This document shows positions 43,723 to 51,278 of a stretch of 64,000 nucleotides of DNA, piece by piece. Made by a program: the position numbers and the translations under genes. The stretch comes from an uncultured Alistipes sp. (GTDB lineage Bacteria; Bacteroidota; Bacteroidia; Bacteroidales; Rikenellaceae): the NCBI GenBank assembly GCA_944320985.1, contig CALUJN010000087.1, positions 44,734-108,733 on the forward strand, written 5' to 3'. How positions within the stretch are numbered: position 1 is the stretch's first letter; every line of letters begins with the position of its first letter. Under the pieces are notes generated by a model. The model was not told where the DNA came from. It saw only the letters and a list, made by a program, of their open reading frames with translations, and searched no databases.

Positions 43723-44444
43723 CCTCGTACGTTTTTAAGTTCGCGGAGATAGAGCCCCACGGTATTCTCCAGACCATAATAAAGCGCATCGCTGATCAGC
43801 GCATGACCGATCGAGACCTCGTCGGTCCATGCGATGTGCTCCACATAATAACGCAGGTTCTCCAGCGACAGATCGTGGCCGGCATTCAGTCCGAGGCCCT
43901 GACGACGCGCCTCCTCGGCCGCCGAGACATAAGGAGCAATGGCCTGTTCGGGATCCTGCGCATACTCCCGGGCATAGGCTTCGGTGTAGAGCTCCACCCG
44001 GTCGGCACCGCACGCCTTCGCTCCCGCGACCATCTCCCGCCGGGGGTCGACGAAAATCGAAACCCGGATACCCCGTTCGTGGAAACGTCGCGTCACGTCG
44101 GTCAGGAAGTCGCGGTGGCTCAGCGTATCCCAGCCGGCATTCGACGTGATGGCGTCGTGGGCATCCGGGACCAGCGTCACCTGTGCCGGAGCGGTCTCCA
44201 GCACCAGATCGATGAACGACGGAATGGGATTTCCTTCGACGTTGAGCTCCGTCGTGAGTTCCCGTTTGAGGTTACGCACGTCGTCGTAGCGGATGTGCCG
44301 CCCGTCGGGCCGCGGGTGCACCGTGATGCCGTCGGCTCCGTAGCGCTCGATATTCCGCGCCGCGAGCAGTACATCCGGAAGATTTCCACCCCGGGAGTTC
44401 CGGATCACGGCGATCTTATTGATGTTTACACTCAACTTTGTCAT
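43719..44444 (-). CDS. pdxJ: Pyridoxine 5'-phosphate synthase
   Basis: A 241-aa TIM-barrel enzyme that joins 1-deoxy-D-xylulose-5-phosphate and 3-amino-2-oxopropyl phosphate in the DXP-dependent vitamin B6 pathway. Motifs: LSVNINKIAVIRNSRGG, YGADGITVHPRPDGRHI, VTLVPDAHDAITSNAGWD, RVSIFVDP and GLGLNAGHDLSLENL. Length is typical. The ATG at 44444 was chosen because the longer frame lacks homology and passes through nadK. It heads pdxJ-esterase-cca; its own promoter is weak (TAACTTTA at 44538-44531). Confidence 0.97.
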   Translation of the reverse strand: MTKLSVNINKIAVIRNSRGGNLPDVLLAARNIERYGADGITVHPRPDGRHIRYDDVRNLKRELTTELNVEGNPIPSFIDLVLETAPAQVTLVPDAHDAITSNAGWDTLSHRDFLTDVTRRFHERGIRVSIFVDPRREMVAGAKACGADRVELYTEAYAREYAQDPEQAIAPYVSAAEEARRQGLGLNAGHDLSLENLRYYVEHIAWTDEVSIGHALISDALYYGLENTVGLYLRELKNVRG

Positions 44445-44453
44445 AAAATTCCC

Positions 44454-44461
44454 TATATTTG
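44454..44461 (+). promoter_or_regulatory. Promoter -7 box for nadK
   Basis: TATATTTG, a perfect TAnnTTTG match in the pdxJ-nadK divergent gap, about 100 bp before the nadK ATG. Confidence 0.55.
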
Positions 44462-44561
44462 CATCGACATGCCGGAAGTCGGGACACCGATGGCGTTGCC
44501 GAGGTCGGTCTGCGGGCCTCTCCGGCGTGGTAAAGTTACGTATTTTTTCGAAACTCCGCCG

Positions 44562-45440
44562 ATGAAAATCATACTTTTTTCCCGACCCCTGGTCGCCCAC
44601 ACCGCCGAGGAGATCCGGCAGCTCTTCGATGCCATACGCCTCTTCGGCTTCGATTTTGCCGTCAACGAGGAGTTTGCGCCCCGGGTCGAACAGGCGCTCG
44701 GGACGGCTCTTCCCCCGGAAAAGATCTACCGCCAGCACGTCGGGAAACAGCCCGACGGCACCGTCATGATCTGCTACGGCGGTGACGGAACCCTGCTCGA
44801 GGGCGTTCACCGCCTCTGCGGAGCCCCGATCCCCGTCATGGGGATCAACGCCGGGCACCTCGGGTTCCTGACCAGCGCCCCCAATGCCGGCTTCGACCTC
44901 CTGTTCAAAGGCATCGCCGAAGGAAAGCTGCGCACCGAGCCCCGTTCGCAGCTCCATGTCGAGGGTGATTTCTCGCGACAACCCGATTCCCAGCTCGCGC
45001 TCAACGAGTTCACTGTCCAGCGTCACGGCGCCGGAATGATCTCCGTGGAGACCTTCGTCGACGGACAGATGGTCGCCACCTACCACGGCGACGGCGTCAT
45101 CGTCTCCACCCCCACCGGTTCGACGGCCTATTCGCTCAGCGCCGGAGGCCCCGTCGTGGCTCCGACGTGCCACTGTCTGATCATCTCGCCCCTGGCGCCC
45201 CACAACCTCACGATGCGTCCCGTCGTGATCCCCGATTCGGGAGTCATCACGCTCCACGTCCACGCCCGACGCTCCGAGGCCTTCGTCACCCTCGACAACC
45301 GGAACTACCCCGTCTCTCACGGTGCCACCTTCACGATCCGACGGGCCGAACAGACGATTTTTCTCGCCGTACCGCACAATATATCCTTTTACGACACGTT
45401 ACGGGATAAGATGATGTGGGGAATCGACATCCGCAGTTAA
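44562..45440 (+). CDS. nadK: NAD kinase
   Basis: A 292-aa protein that phosphorylates NAD to NADP. Seen: MICYGGDGTLLEGVH (the GGDGT catalytic/nucleotide motif), IPVMGINAGHLGFLTS, ALNEFTVQR (the NE(F) substrate motif), YHGDGVIVSTPTGSTAYSLSAGGP and HNLTMRPVVIP. The ATG at 44562 gives a normal length. It has its own promoter and is followed by a terminator before uppS. Confidence 0.97.
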   Translation: MKIILFSRPLVAHTAEEIRQLFDAIRLFGFDFAVNEEFAPRVEQALGTALPPEKIYRQHVGKQPDGTVMICYGGDGTLLEGVHRLCGAPIPVMGINAGHLGFLTSAPNAGFDLLFKGIAEGKLRTEPRSQLHVEGDFSRQPDSQLALNEFTVQRHGAGMISVETFVDGQMVATYHGDGVIVSTPTGSTAYSLSAGGPVVAPTCHCLIISPLAPHNLTMRPVVIPDSGVITLHVHARRSEAFVTLDNRNYPVSHGATFTIRRAEQTIFLAVPHNISFYDTLRDKMMWGIDIRS

Positions 45441-45442
45441 CT

Positions 45443-45467
45443 CCGATGAATCATTTATCGGATTTTT
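45443..45467 (+). terminator. Terminator of nadK
   Basis: Hairpin CCGATGAA-TCAT-TTTATCGG (one G-U pair) followed by ATTTTT, 2 bp after the nadK stop. Confidence 0.75.
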
Positions 45468-45491
45468 CCACCAGTTAACAGATTTTTTCCC

Positions 45492-45499
45492 TATATTTG
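45492..45499 (+). promoter_or_regulatory. Promoter -7 box for uppS, almost touching the start codon
   Basis: TATATTTG ends 10 bp before the uppS ATG at 45509, so the expected transcript start lies within about 5 nt of the start codon (near-leaderless mRNA). It rules out the in-frame upstream GTG at 45497. Confidence 0.65.
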
Positions 45500-45508
45500 T
45501 GCCCTACT

Positions 45509-46228
45509 ATGAGCGAGCAGAAACGCATACCGCAACACGTCGCCATCATCATGGACGGAAACGGCCGTTGGGCCGAGTTGCGCGGAAAGGAGCGTTGCGA
45601 AGGCCATGCGGCCGGGGTGGAACCCGTACGCGCTTCGCTGCGGGCCGCCGTGCGGCACGGCGTGAAGTTCCTGACGCTCTATGCCTTCTCCACCGAAAAC
45701 TGGGGACGCCCCGCCGCCGAAGTCGACGCCCTGATGGAACTCTTCTGCCAGTGCGTGGTCAACGAGGCCCCGGAACTCATCCGGCAGGGGGTGCGCGTCT
45801 GCATGATCGGGGAGCGGAGCCGATTCTCCGAGAAGGTCCAAAAGGCGCTCTCCGAAATCGAACGCCAGACCGCTTCGGGAGAGACCCTTACCCTCATTCT
45901 GGCTCTGAACTACTCCTCGCGCAGCGAAATAACCCGGGCCGTGCAGCGCATTGCGCACCGGGTCGCCACCGGAGAACTCGCCCCGGAGCAGATCTGCGAA
46001 GAGACCCTTTCGCAGGCCCTCGACACCGCCCCCTGGCCCGATCCCGACCTGATCGTCCGGACCAGCGGCGAACAACGCCTGAGCAATTTCCTCCTCTGGC
46101 AGGCATCCTATGCCGAACTATGGTTCCCCGAGGTGCTGTGGCCCGATTTCACCGAAAAGGAGTTCGACCGGGCCATTGAAGAGTACGCCCGGCGCGACCG
46201 TCGTTTCGGACTGGTGAAGGGTAAATGA
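45509..46228 (+). CDS. uppS: Isoprenyl transferase (undecaprenyl diphosphate synthase)
   Basis: A 239-aa cis-prenyltransferase. It builds C55-PP, the lipid carrier for peptidoglycan and surface glycans. Signatures: HVAIIMDGNGRWAELRG with catalytic Asp, FLTLYAFSTENWGRP, LALNYSSRSEIT, and DPDLIVRTSGEQRLSNFLLWQASYAELWF. The next gene, bamA, starts 40 bp downstream, a uppS-bamA-skp order widespread in Bacteroidota. Confidence 0.97.
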   Translation: MSEQKRIPQHVAIIMDGNGRWAELRGKERCEGHAAGVEPVRASLRAAVRHGVKFLTLYAFSTENWGRPAAEVDALMELFCQCVVNEAPELIRQGVRVCMIGERSRFSEKVQKALSEIERQTASGETLTLILALNYSSRSEITRAVQRIAHRVATGELAPEQICEETLSQALDTAPWPDPDLIVRTSGEQRLSNFLLWQASYAELWFPEVLWPDFTEKEFDRAIEEYARRDRRFGLVKGK

Positions 46229-46268
46229 GGTGCAAGCAAATTAATCAGCCGACAATAGACAATAATAG

Positions 46269-48824
46269 ATGAATCAGTCAGGTAAGATATTCACGGCAGC
46301 GGTCCTTTTCATGCTTTGCTGCGCGAATATGTTCGCCCAGGAGCAGAAGCCTCAGGAGCAAACCCCGCAGGACTCCACTCAAACCCAGGAACCTGTCTTC
46401 TCCGAGAATGCTCCGATGTTCAAAGGCACGGACGAGCCCAAACTCTACTACATCCGCAAGATCAACGTCCACGGAGTCAAATACCTCAATCCCGACGTGC
46501 TCAAGTCCTCGGCAGGTCTGATCGAGGGGGATTCGATCTATCTGCCCAGCAACTTCATAGCCAACGCCATCACGCGGTTCTGGAGCCAGCGCTTCTTCTC
46601 CGACGTGAAGATCGGCGCCGAGATCGAAGGTGACAGCCTCGATCTGCAGGTCTTCCTCAAGGAGCGTCCCCGGGTCTACAACTGGGCATTCGAAGGAATC
46701 ACCAAGGGCAAGCAGAAGGACCTGCTCGAAAAGCTCAAGCTCAAACGAGGCAGCGAGCTCTCCGATTACGTCATCGACAAGAACAAGAAACTCATCCGTG
46801 ACTACTGGGCCGAAAAGGGATTCCGCAACGCCGAAGTCAACGTACGCATCGACAACGACTCGATGCGCCCCGGACAGGCCGTGAACGTCACCTTCCTGAT
46901 CGACCGCAAGGAGAAGGTCAAGATCGGAAAGATCGACTTCATCGGGAATACCCAGTTCACGGACAAACGTCTGCGCCGGACCTTCAAGAAGACCCACCAG
47001 AAGTCGATCAACATCTTCCAGGGTGCCAAGCTCAACGAAGCGGACTATGAAACCGACAAGGAGCTGCTCATCGACTTCTACAATTCGAAGGGTTTCCGCA
47101 ACGCCAACATCCTGCGCGACTCGATCTATCCGATCTCCGAAAACCGAATCGGCATCAACCTGGAGGTCTCCGAAGGAAACAAATACTACATCCGCAACGT
47201 CTCGTGGGTCGGAAACTCCGTCTACGAAACCGACGCCCTGCAACGCATGTTCGGCGTCAAGAAGGGCGACACCTACGACAAGAAGACCATGCAGAAACGT
47301 CTCGGTATCGGCAAGGAGACCGATCCCGAAGCCATGTCGGTCTCGTCGCTTTACCAGAACGAGGGATACCTCATGTCGCAGATCGAACCGGCCGAAACGA
47401 TCATCGGTCCCGACTCGATCGACATCGAGGTCAAGGTCTTCGAAGGCAAGCAGTTCACGATCAACAACGTCGGCATTTCGGGAAACCAGCGCGTCGACGA
47501 CGAGGTGATCCGCCGCGAACTCTATACCCGTCCGGGCGAGTTGTACAACCGCTCGCTGCTCATGCAGACCATCCGTACGCTGGGCTCCATGGGACACTTC
47601 AACCCCGAGGCCATCATGCCCGACATCAAACCCGTCTCGAACGAACTGGTCGACATCAACTGGCCCCTCGAAGAACAGGCCTCCGACCAATTCAACATTG
47701 CCGGAGGTTGGGGTTCGGGAACCTTCGTGGGATCGGTCGGTATCACGTTGAACAACCTGTCGGTCAAGAATTTCTTCAAGAAGGGCGCATGGCGTCCCTA
47801 TCCCATGGGACAGAACCAGCGGCTGTCGGTTTCGGCTCAAACCAACGGTACCTATTACAAGGCCCTCGCAATGAGTTTCACCGACCCCTGGCTCGGCGGC
47901 AAGAAACCCAATTCGTTCACCTTCTCGGCCCACATCTCCGAACAGAACAACGCCTATTACGTTTGGCAGACCGCCACGCAATACTTCCGGACATACGGTG
48001 TAGCCGCCGGTCTGGGAAAACGCCTCAACTGGCCCGACCCCTACTTCACCTTCTACGCCGAGGCCAGCTATGAACGCTACAACCTCAAGAACTGGACAGG
48101 TTTCGTCGTCGAAAACGGAAACTCGAACCTTCTCTCGCTGAAGCTCGTCTTCGCCCGCAACTCCGTCGACCAGCCCATCTACCCGCGCCGCGGCTCGGAG
48201 TTCAGCGCCTCGGTCCAGGCTACGCTCCCCTACTCGCTCTGGGACGGAAAGGACTACTCCGACCAGTCGATGAGTGATCAGGACCGCTACCGCTGGATCG
48301 AATTCCACAAGTGGCAGTTCAAGGCCCAGTGGTTCCAGGGCTTCCTCAGCAATTCGAACCTGGTGCTGATGCTCAAGGCCGAAATGGGATACCTCGGCAG
48401 CTACAACAAAAACAAGGTCTCGCCGTTCCAGCGTTTCGAGGTCGGAGGTGACGGCATGTCCGGATACAATATCTACGGTATCGACATCATCGCCATGCGC
48501 GGTTACGAGGACGGCGCCCTCGACCCCTCGAACTACTATTCGCGCGGCTACAACAAGTATACCGCCGAGTTGCGCTATCCCGTCATCCTCAAGCCCTCGT
48601 CGCAGATCTACGTCCTGGGATTCCTCGAAGGCGGTAATGCCTTCGACTCCTGGAAGGAGTTCTCGCCCTTCAAGATCAAACGATCGGCCGGTTTCGGCGT
48701 ACGCCTCTATCTGCCCGTGGTCGGCATGCTCGGTATCGACTGGGGCTACGGATTCGATCCCCCCGCCAACTCCACGACAAAGAGCGGCAGCCAGTTCCAC
48801 TTCGTGCTCGGACAGCAGTTCTAA
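46269..48824 (+). CDS. bamA: Outer-membrane protein assembly factor BamA
   Basis: An 851-aa Omp85 protein: signal peptide (about 1-23), a Gln/Pro/Thr-rich linker (EQKPQEQTPQDSTQTQEP) to about 48, five POTRA domains (about 58-480: YYIRKINVHGVKYLNPDVL, FEGITKGKQKDLLEKL, IGKIDFIGNTQFTDKRL, NVSWVGNSVYETDAL, INNVGISGNQRVDDEVI), then the 16-stranded barrel with GGDGMSGYNIYGIDIIAMRGYEDG (the conserved L6 loop VRGF/Y-type motif) and terminal FHFVLGQQF. It inserts beta-barrel proteins. Two chaperone genes follow. Confidence 0.97.
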   Translation: MNQSGKIFTAAVLFMLCCANMFAQEQKPQEQTPQDSTQTQEPVFSENAPMFKGTDEPKLYYIRKINVHGVKYLNPDVLKSSAGLIEGDSIYLPSNFIANAITRFWSQRFFSDVKIGAEIEGDSLDLQVFLKERPRVYNWAFEGITKGKQKDLLEKLKLKRGSELSDYVIDKNKKLIRDYWAEKGFRNAEVNVRIDNDSMRPGQAVNVTFLIDRKEKVKIGKIDFIGNTQFTDKRLRRTFKKTHQKSINIFQGAKLNEADYETDKELLIDFYNSKGFRNANILRDSIYPISENRIGINLEVSEGNKYYIRNVSWVGNSVYETDALQRMFGVKKGDTYDKKTMQKRLGIGKETDPEAMSVSSLYQNEGYLMSQIEPAETIIGPDSIDIEVKVFEGKQFTINNVGISGNQRVDDEVIRRELYTRPGELYNRSLLMQTIRTLGSMGHFNPEAIMPDIKPVSNELVDINWPLEEQASDQFNIAGGWGSGTFVGSVGITLNNLSVKNFFKKGAWRPYPMGQNQRLSVSAQTNGTYYKALAMSFTDPWLGGKKPNSFTFSAHISEQNNAYYVWQTATQYFRTYGVAAGLGKRLNWPDPYFTFYAEASYERYNLKNWTGFVVENGNSNLLSLKLVFARNSVDQPIYPRRGSEFSASVQATLPYSLWDGKDYSDQSMSDQDRYRWIEFHKWQFKAQWFQGFLSNSNLVLMLKAEMGYLGSYNKNKVSPFQRFEVGGDGMSGYNIYGIDIIAMRGYEDGALDPSNYYSRGYNKYTAELRYPVILKPSSQIYVLGFLEGGNAFDSWKEFSPFKIKRSAGFGVRLYLPVVGMLGIDWGYGFDPPANSTTKSGSQFHFVLGQQF

Positions 48825-48917
48825 TTTGAGACGGATGGCAATAAATTTGAAAGAATCGAGTTATATGTATGACAAACATTCCGGAATTCCGGATTCGATC
48901 ACTTAAAATTTCAAATT

Positions 48918-49427
48918 ATGAAACGGCTGATTCTCATAGTTGCAGTTCTGCTTTCGGCGGGTGCCGTCTCGGCACAGAATTACATAATCGTCAACAGCGA
49001 AAAGATCTTCAAATCCGTCGACGCCTACAACAACGCCATTGAAACGCTCGATTCACTGGCCAAACAGTATCAAAGCCAGGTGGATGCCCGCTTCGCCGAG
49101 GTCGAGAGCCTCTACAACACCTACCAGTACCAGAAGGCTTCGCTTTCGTCGTCGACCCGCCAGGCCCGGGAGAACGAGATCCTCGCCAAGGAGAAGGAGG
49201 CTCAGCAATATCAGGAGAGTCTCTTCGGACAGGAGGGCACGCTGATGAAAAAACGGCTCGAGATGATCACCCCGATCCAGAAGGAGATCTTTGCCAAGAT
49301 CGAGACCTACGCCAAGGAGGTCGGAGCCGATCTGGTGCTCGATTCGTCGAACAATCCCACGCTCCTCTATAACAACCCCTCGGTGGAGCGTACACAGCAG
49401 ATCATCGACCTGCTGAAACAGAAATAA
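48918..49427 (+). CDS. OmpH/Skp-family periplasmic chaperone (first copy)
   Basis: A 169-aa protein: signal peptide (about 1-20, AGAVSAQ), a first beta-strand YIIVNSEKIFKSVDAYNNAI, a long charged coiled coil (ESLYNTYQYQKASLSSSTRQ onward) and a closing strand DLVLDSSNNPTLLYNN. The tentacle-like trimer of this family carries unfolded outer-membrane proteins to BamA, whose gene lies 93 bp upstream. A 14-bp palindrome, TCCGGAATTCCGGA (48880-48893), sits in the gap. Confidence 0.92.
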   Translation: MKRLILIVAVLLSAGAVSAQNYIIVNSEKIFKSVDAYNNAIETLDSLAKQYQSQVDARFAEVESLYNTYQYQKASLSSSTRQARENEILAKEKEAQQYQESLFGQEGTLMKKRLEMITPIQKEIFAKIETYAKEVGADLVLDSSNNPTLLYNNPSVERTQQIIDLLKQK

Positions 49428-49455
49428 CCGACATCAAACATTAACGCATACATTT

Positions 49456-50007
49456 ATGAAAACAGCTATCAAATTAACCCTTGCAGTCACGCTGTTGATG
49501 GGATCCACGTCGCTCTTCGCACAGAAATTCGGACGCATCAACACCCAGGAGATCATCATGTCGATGCCCGAAACCAAGACCATGCAGACCAACATGGAGG
49601 CATACGCCAAGGAGCTTCAGGACAATATCGAAACGATGAACGTCGAGTTCAACACCAAGCTGCAGGATTTCCAGAAGAACTACAACACCCTCAACGACAT
49701 GGCCAAGGAGATGAAGGAGAAGGATCTGAGCGATCTGCAGAACCGTATCCGCGAGTTCCAGGAGCGTGCCCAGCAGGAGTACCAGAAGAAACAAAACGAG
49801 TTGCTCGCCCCGATCATCGAAAAGGCAAAGGGCGCCATCGACAAGATCTCGGCCGCAGGAGGCTATCTGGTCGTATTCGACACCTCGACGGGTTCGCTGG
49901 CCTACTTCGACGAGACCAATCTGACGGATATTGCTCCCGAAGTGAGAAAGGAGCTCGGAATCACCGAAACTCCCGCCGCAACAACTCCGGCTCCCGCCGC
50001 CGAATAG
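49456..50007 (+). CDS. OmpH/Skp-family periplasmic chaperone (second copy)
   Basis: A 183-aa paralogue of the preceding gene, 28 bp downstream: signal peptide (to about 22, SLFAQ), FGRINTQEIIMSMPETK, a coiled coil rich in Glu/Lys/Gln (REFQERAQQEYQKKQNELL), a strand GGYLVVFDTSTGSLAYFD and a Thr/Pro/Ala-rich tail (TPAATTPAPAAE) absent from the first copy. The tandem arrangement with BamA is typical of Bacteroidota. A terminator follows. Confidence 0.93.
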   Translation: MKTAIKLTLAVTLLMGSTSLFAQKFGRINTQEIIMSMPETKTMQTNMEAYAKELQDNIETMNVEFNTKLQDFQKNYNTLNDMAKEMKEKDLSDLQNRIREFQERAQQEYQKKQNELLAPIIEKAKGAIDKISAAGGYLVVFDTSTGSLAYFDETNLTDIAPEVRKELGITETPAATTPAPAAE

Positions 50008-50036
50008 TGTGATCTGACATACAACGGACACCATAC

Positions 50037-50067
50037 ACGCCGATCCCATATGGATCGGCGTTTGTTT
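50037..50067 (+). terminator. Terminator of the uppS-bamA-skp cluster
   Basis: Perfect 10-bp stem ACGCCGATCC / GGATCGGCGT, loop CATAT, followed by TTGTTTT. Confidence 0.88.
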
Positions 50068-50196
50068 TGCCGTCAATCTCCGCAAAAAACAGAACTCTTC
50101 CTCGATATGGTGTTTGGATTGTTCAATAAGTCCGCATAAAAGACTATTTAGCACAGTCTTCCGTTATAAACGTATACGATTTGACCCGACAAAAGC

Positions 50197-50204
50197 TAAT
50201 TTTG
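50197..50204 (+). promoter_or_regulatory. Putative promoter -7 box for the AraC-type regulator
   Basis: TAATTTTG matches TAnnTTTG and ends 8 bp before the ATG at 50213, again suggesting a very short leader. TTTG at 50180-50183 is too close (13 bp) to be a normal -33 box. Confidence 0.4.
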
Positions 50205-50212
50205 AAGAAATC

Positions 50213-51124
50213 ATGAACAAAGAGATCTCGGAAGCTGCGATCAACCACATCACCCTCCAGGAACTGATCACCATGTCCGGCGGCGAGACCCGCCCGGGAT
50301 TGACGGGCGAATGCATCGCCGCCAGTACGGAATCCCGCCTGCAGGCATTCCGTTTCCCGTGCCGTATCAATGCCTTCATCATCGGAGTGGGGACCGAAGG
50401 CGAAACCTCCGGACTGCTCAATCTTCAGGAGTTCAAAATCAAAAAAGATACGATGTTCATCTTCGCTCCGAACAGCATTCTGCAGGCACAATCGGGCGAA
50501 GGGGCAAAGGTACATATCATGGCCGTGTCGACCGACTTCATGAAACGCATCAATATCGACACGAAACATCTGTTGCCTCTGCTGTTGCAGTTCACGAACG
50601 ACCCGTGCATGGATATCTCACACAACGAGTGCCAGGCGCTGCGCCACTTCATCTCGCTGGTCGAGCAGGAGCTCAAAGGTCCCGAGAGTGACTTTTCAGC
50701 CGAGATCATCGGCGGAATAATCGCCGGAACGATCTACAAAGTCGGCGAGATCCTGCAACACTATCTGGCCGAACATCCCGAACTGGGGAATCCGGCACAA
50801 AGCCGCGCTCATGAATATTTCCGACAATTTACCCGCCTGCTGAACGAACACTACAAACGGGAACGCAGCGTGGGATTCTACGCCCGCCAGCTCTGCATCA
50901 CGCCCAAATACCTCACCACGCTGATCAAACGCATCAGCGGGAAATCCGTATCGGAGTGGATCGACAACTATGTGATCCTCGAGGCCAAGACGCTGCTCAA
51001 ATACTCGAACATGAGCGTGCAGGAGATCGCCTACCATCTGAACTTCCCGAACCAGTCGTTCTTCGGGAGCTATTTCAAACGCAATACCGGCATGTCCCCT
51101 TCGCAATACAAGGCCGAGCAGTAA
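50213..51124 (+). CDS. AraC-family transcriptional regulator
   Basis: A 303-aa protein. The N-terminal half has a cupin-like sensory fold (FIIGVGTEGETSGLLNLQEF, DTMFIFAPNSILQAQS). The C-terminal approx. 100 residues hold two helix-turn-helix motifs ending in the AraC signature (SVQEIAYHLNFPNQSFFGSYFKRNTGMSPSQYK). It is monocistronic with a terminator. The ligand and targets are unknown; neighbours (skp cluster, tamB) do not suggest a pathway. Confidence 0.93.
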   Translation: MNKEISEAAINHITLQELITMSGGETRPGLTGECIAASTESRLQAFRFPCRINAFIIGVGTEGETSGLLNLQEFKIKKDTMFIFAPNSILQAQSGEGAKVHIMAVSTDFMKRINIDTKHLLPLLLQFTNDPCMDISHNECQALRHFISLVEQELKGPESDFSAEIIGGIIAGTIYKVGEILQHYLAEHPELGNPAQSRAHEYFRQFTRLLNEHYKRERSVGFYARQLCITPKYLTTLIKRISGKSVSEWIDNYVILEAKTLLKYSNMSVQEIAYHLNFPNQSFFGSYFKRNTGMSPSQYKAEQ

Positions 51125-51212
51125 CGGGAGAAATGACGGAATCGGACGGAAAAGGGAGCGCCGACGGGCCACAAGCGGCAGAAATGATTATGCTTGAGGC
51201 CGATTTTTACAG

Positions 51213-51242
51213 GCGGGCGATGGTTTAATCGCCCGCTTTTTG
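51213..51242 (+). terminator. Terminator of the AraC-type gene
   Basis: Stem GCGGGCGAT (51213-51221) with ATCGCCCGC (51228-51236), loop GGTTTA, then TTTTTG. It overlaps the earliest possible tamB start (TTG 51240), which is therefore rejected. Confidence 0.85.
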
Positions 51243-51278
51243 TACCTTGTAGCGAAATTCCGTACCAAGAATCCGATC

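Noticed and set aside
45497-45508. GTG at 45497 as the uppS start
   Set aside because: It is inside the -7 promoter box; the ATG at 45509 gives the expected N-terminus.
46278-48800. An 840-codon open frame antisense to bamA
   Set aside because: BamA on the plus strand is unambiguous; the antisense protein is a Val/Asp/Glu-rich mirror without motifs. The same applies to long frames opposite tamB (53589-56114), the first tamL (55963-57738) and the second tamL (58939-60846).
48880-48893. Palindrome TCCGGAATTCCGGA before the first skp gene as an operator
   Set aside because: It is a single 14-bp palindrome in a 93-bp gap with no second copy and no known regulator; recorded only as a sequence note.
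51240-51278. TTG at 51240 as the tamB start
   Set aside because: It lies in the T-tract of the preceding gene's terminator (51213-51242), so it would be at or before the transcript start; GTG 51279 gives a normal TamB N-terminus.
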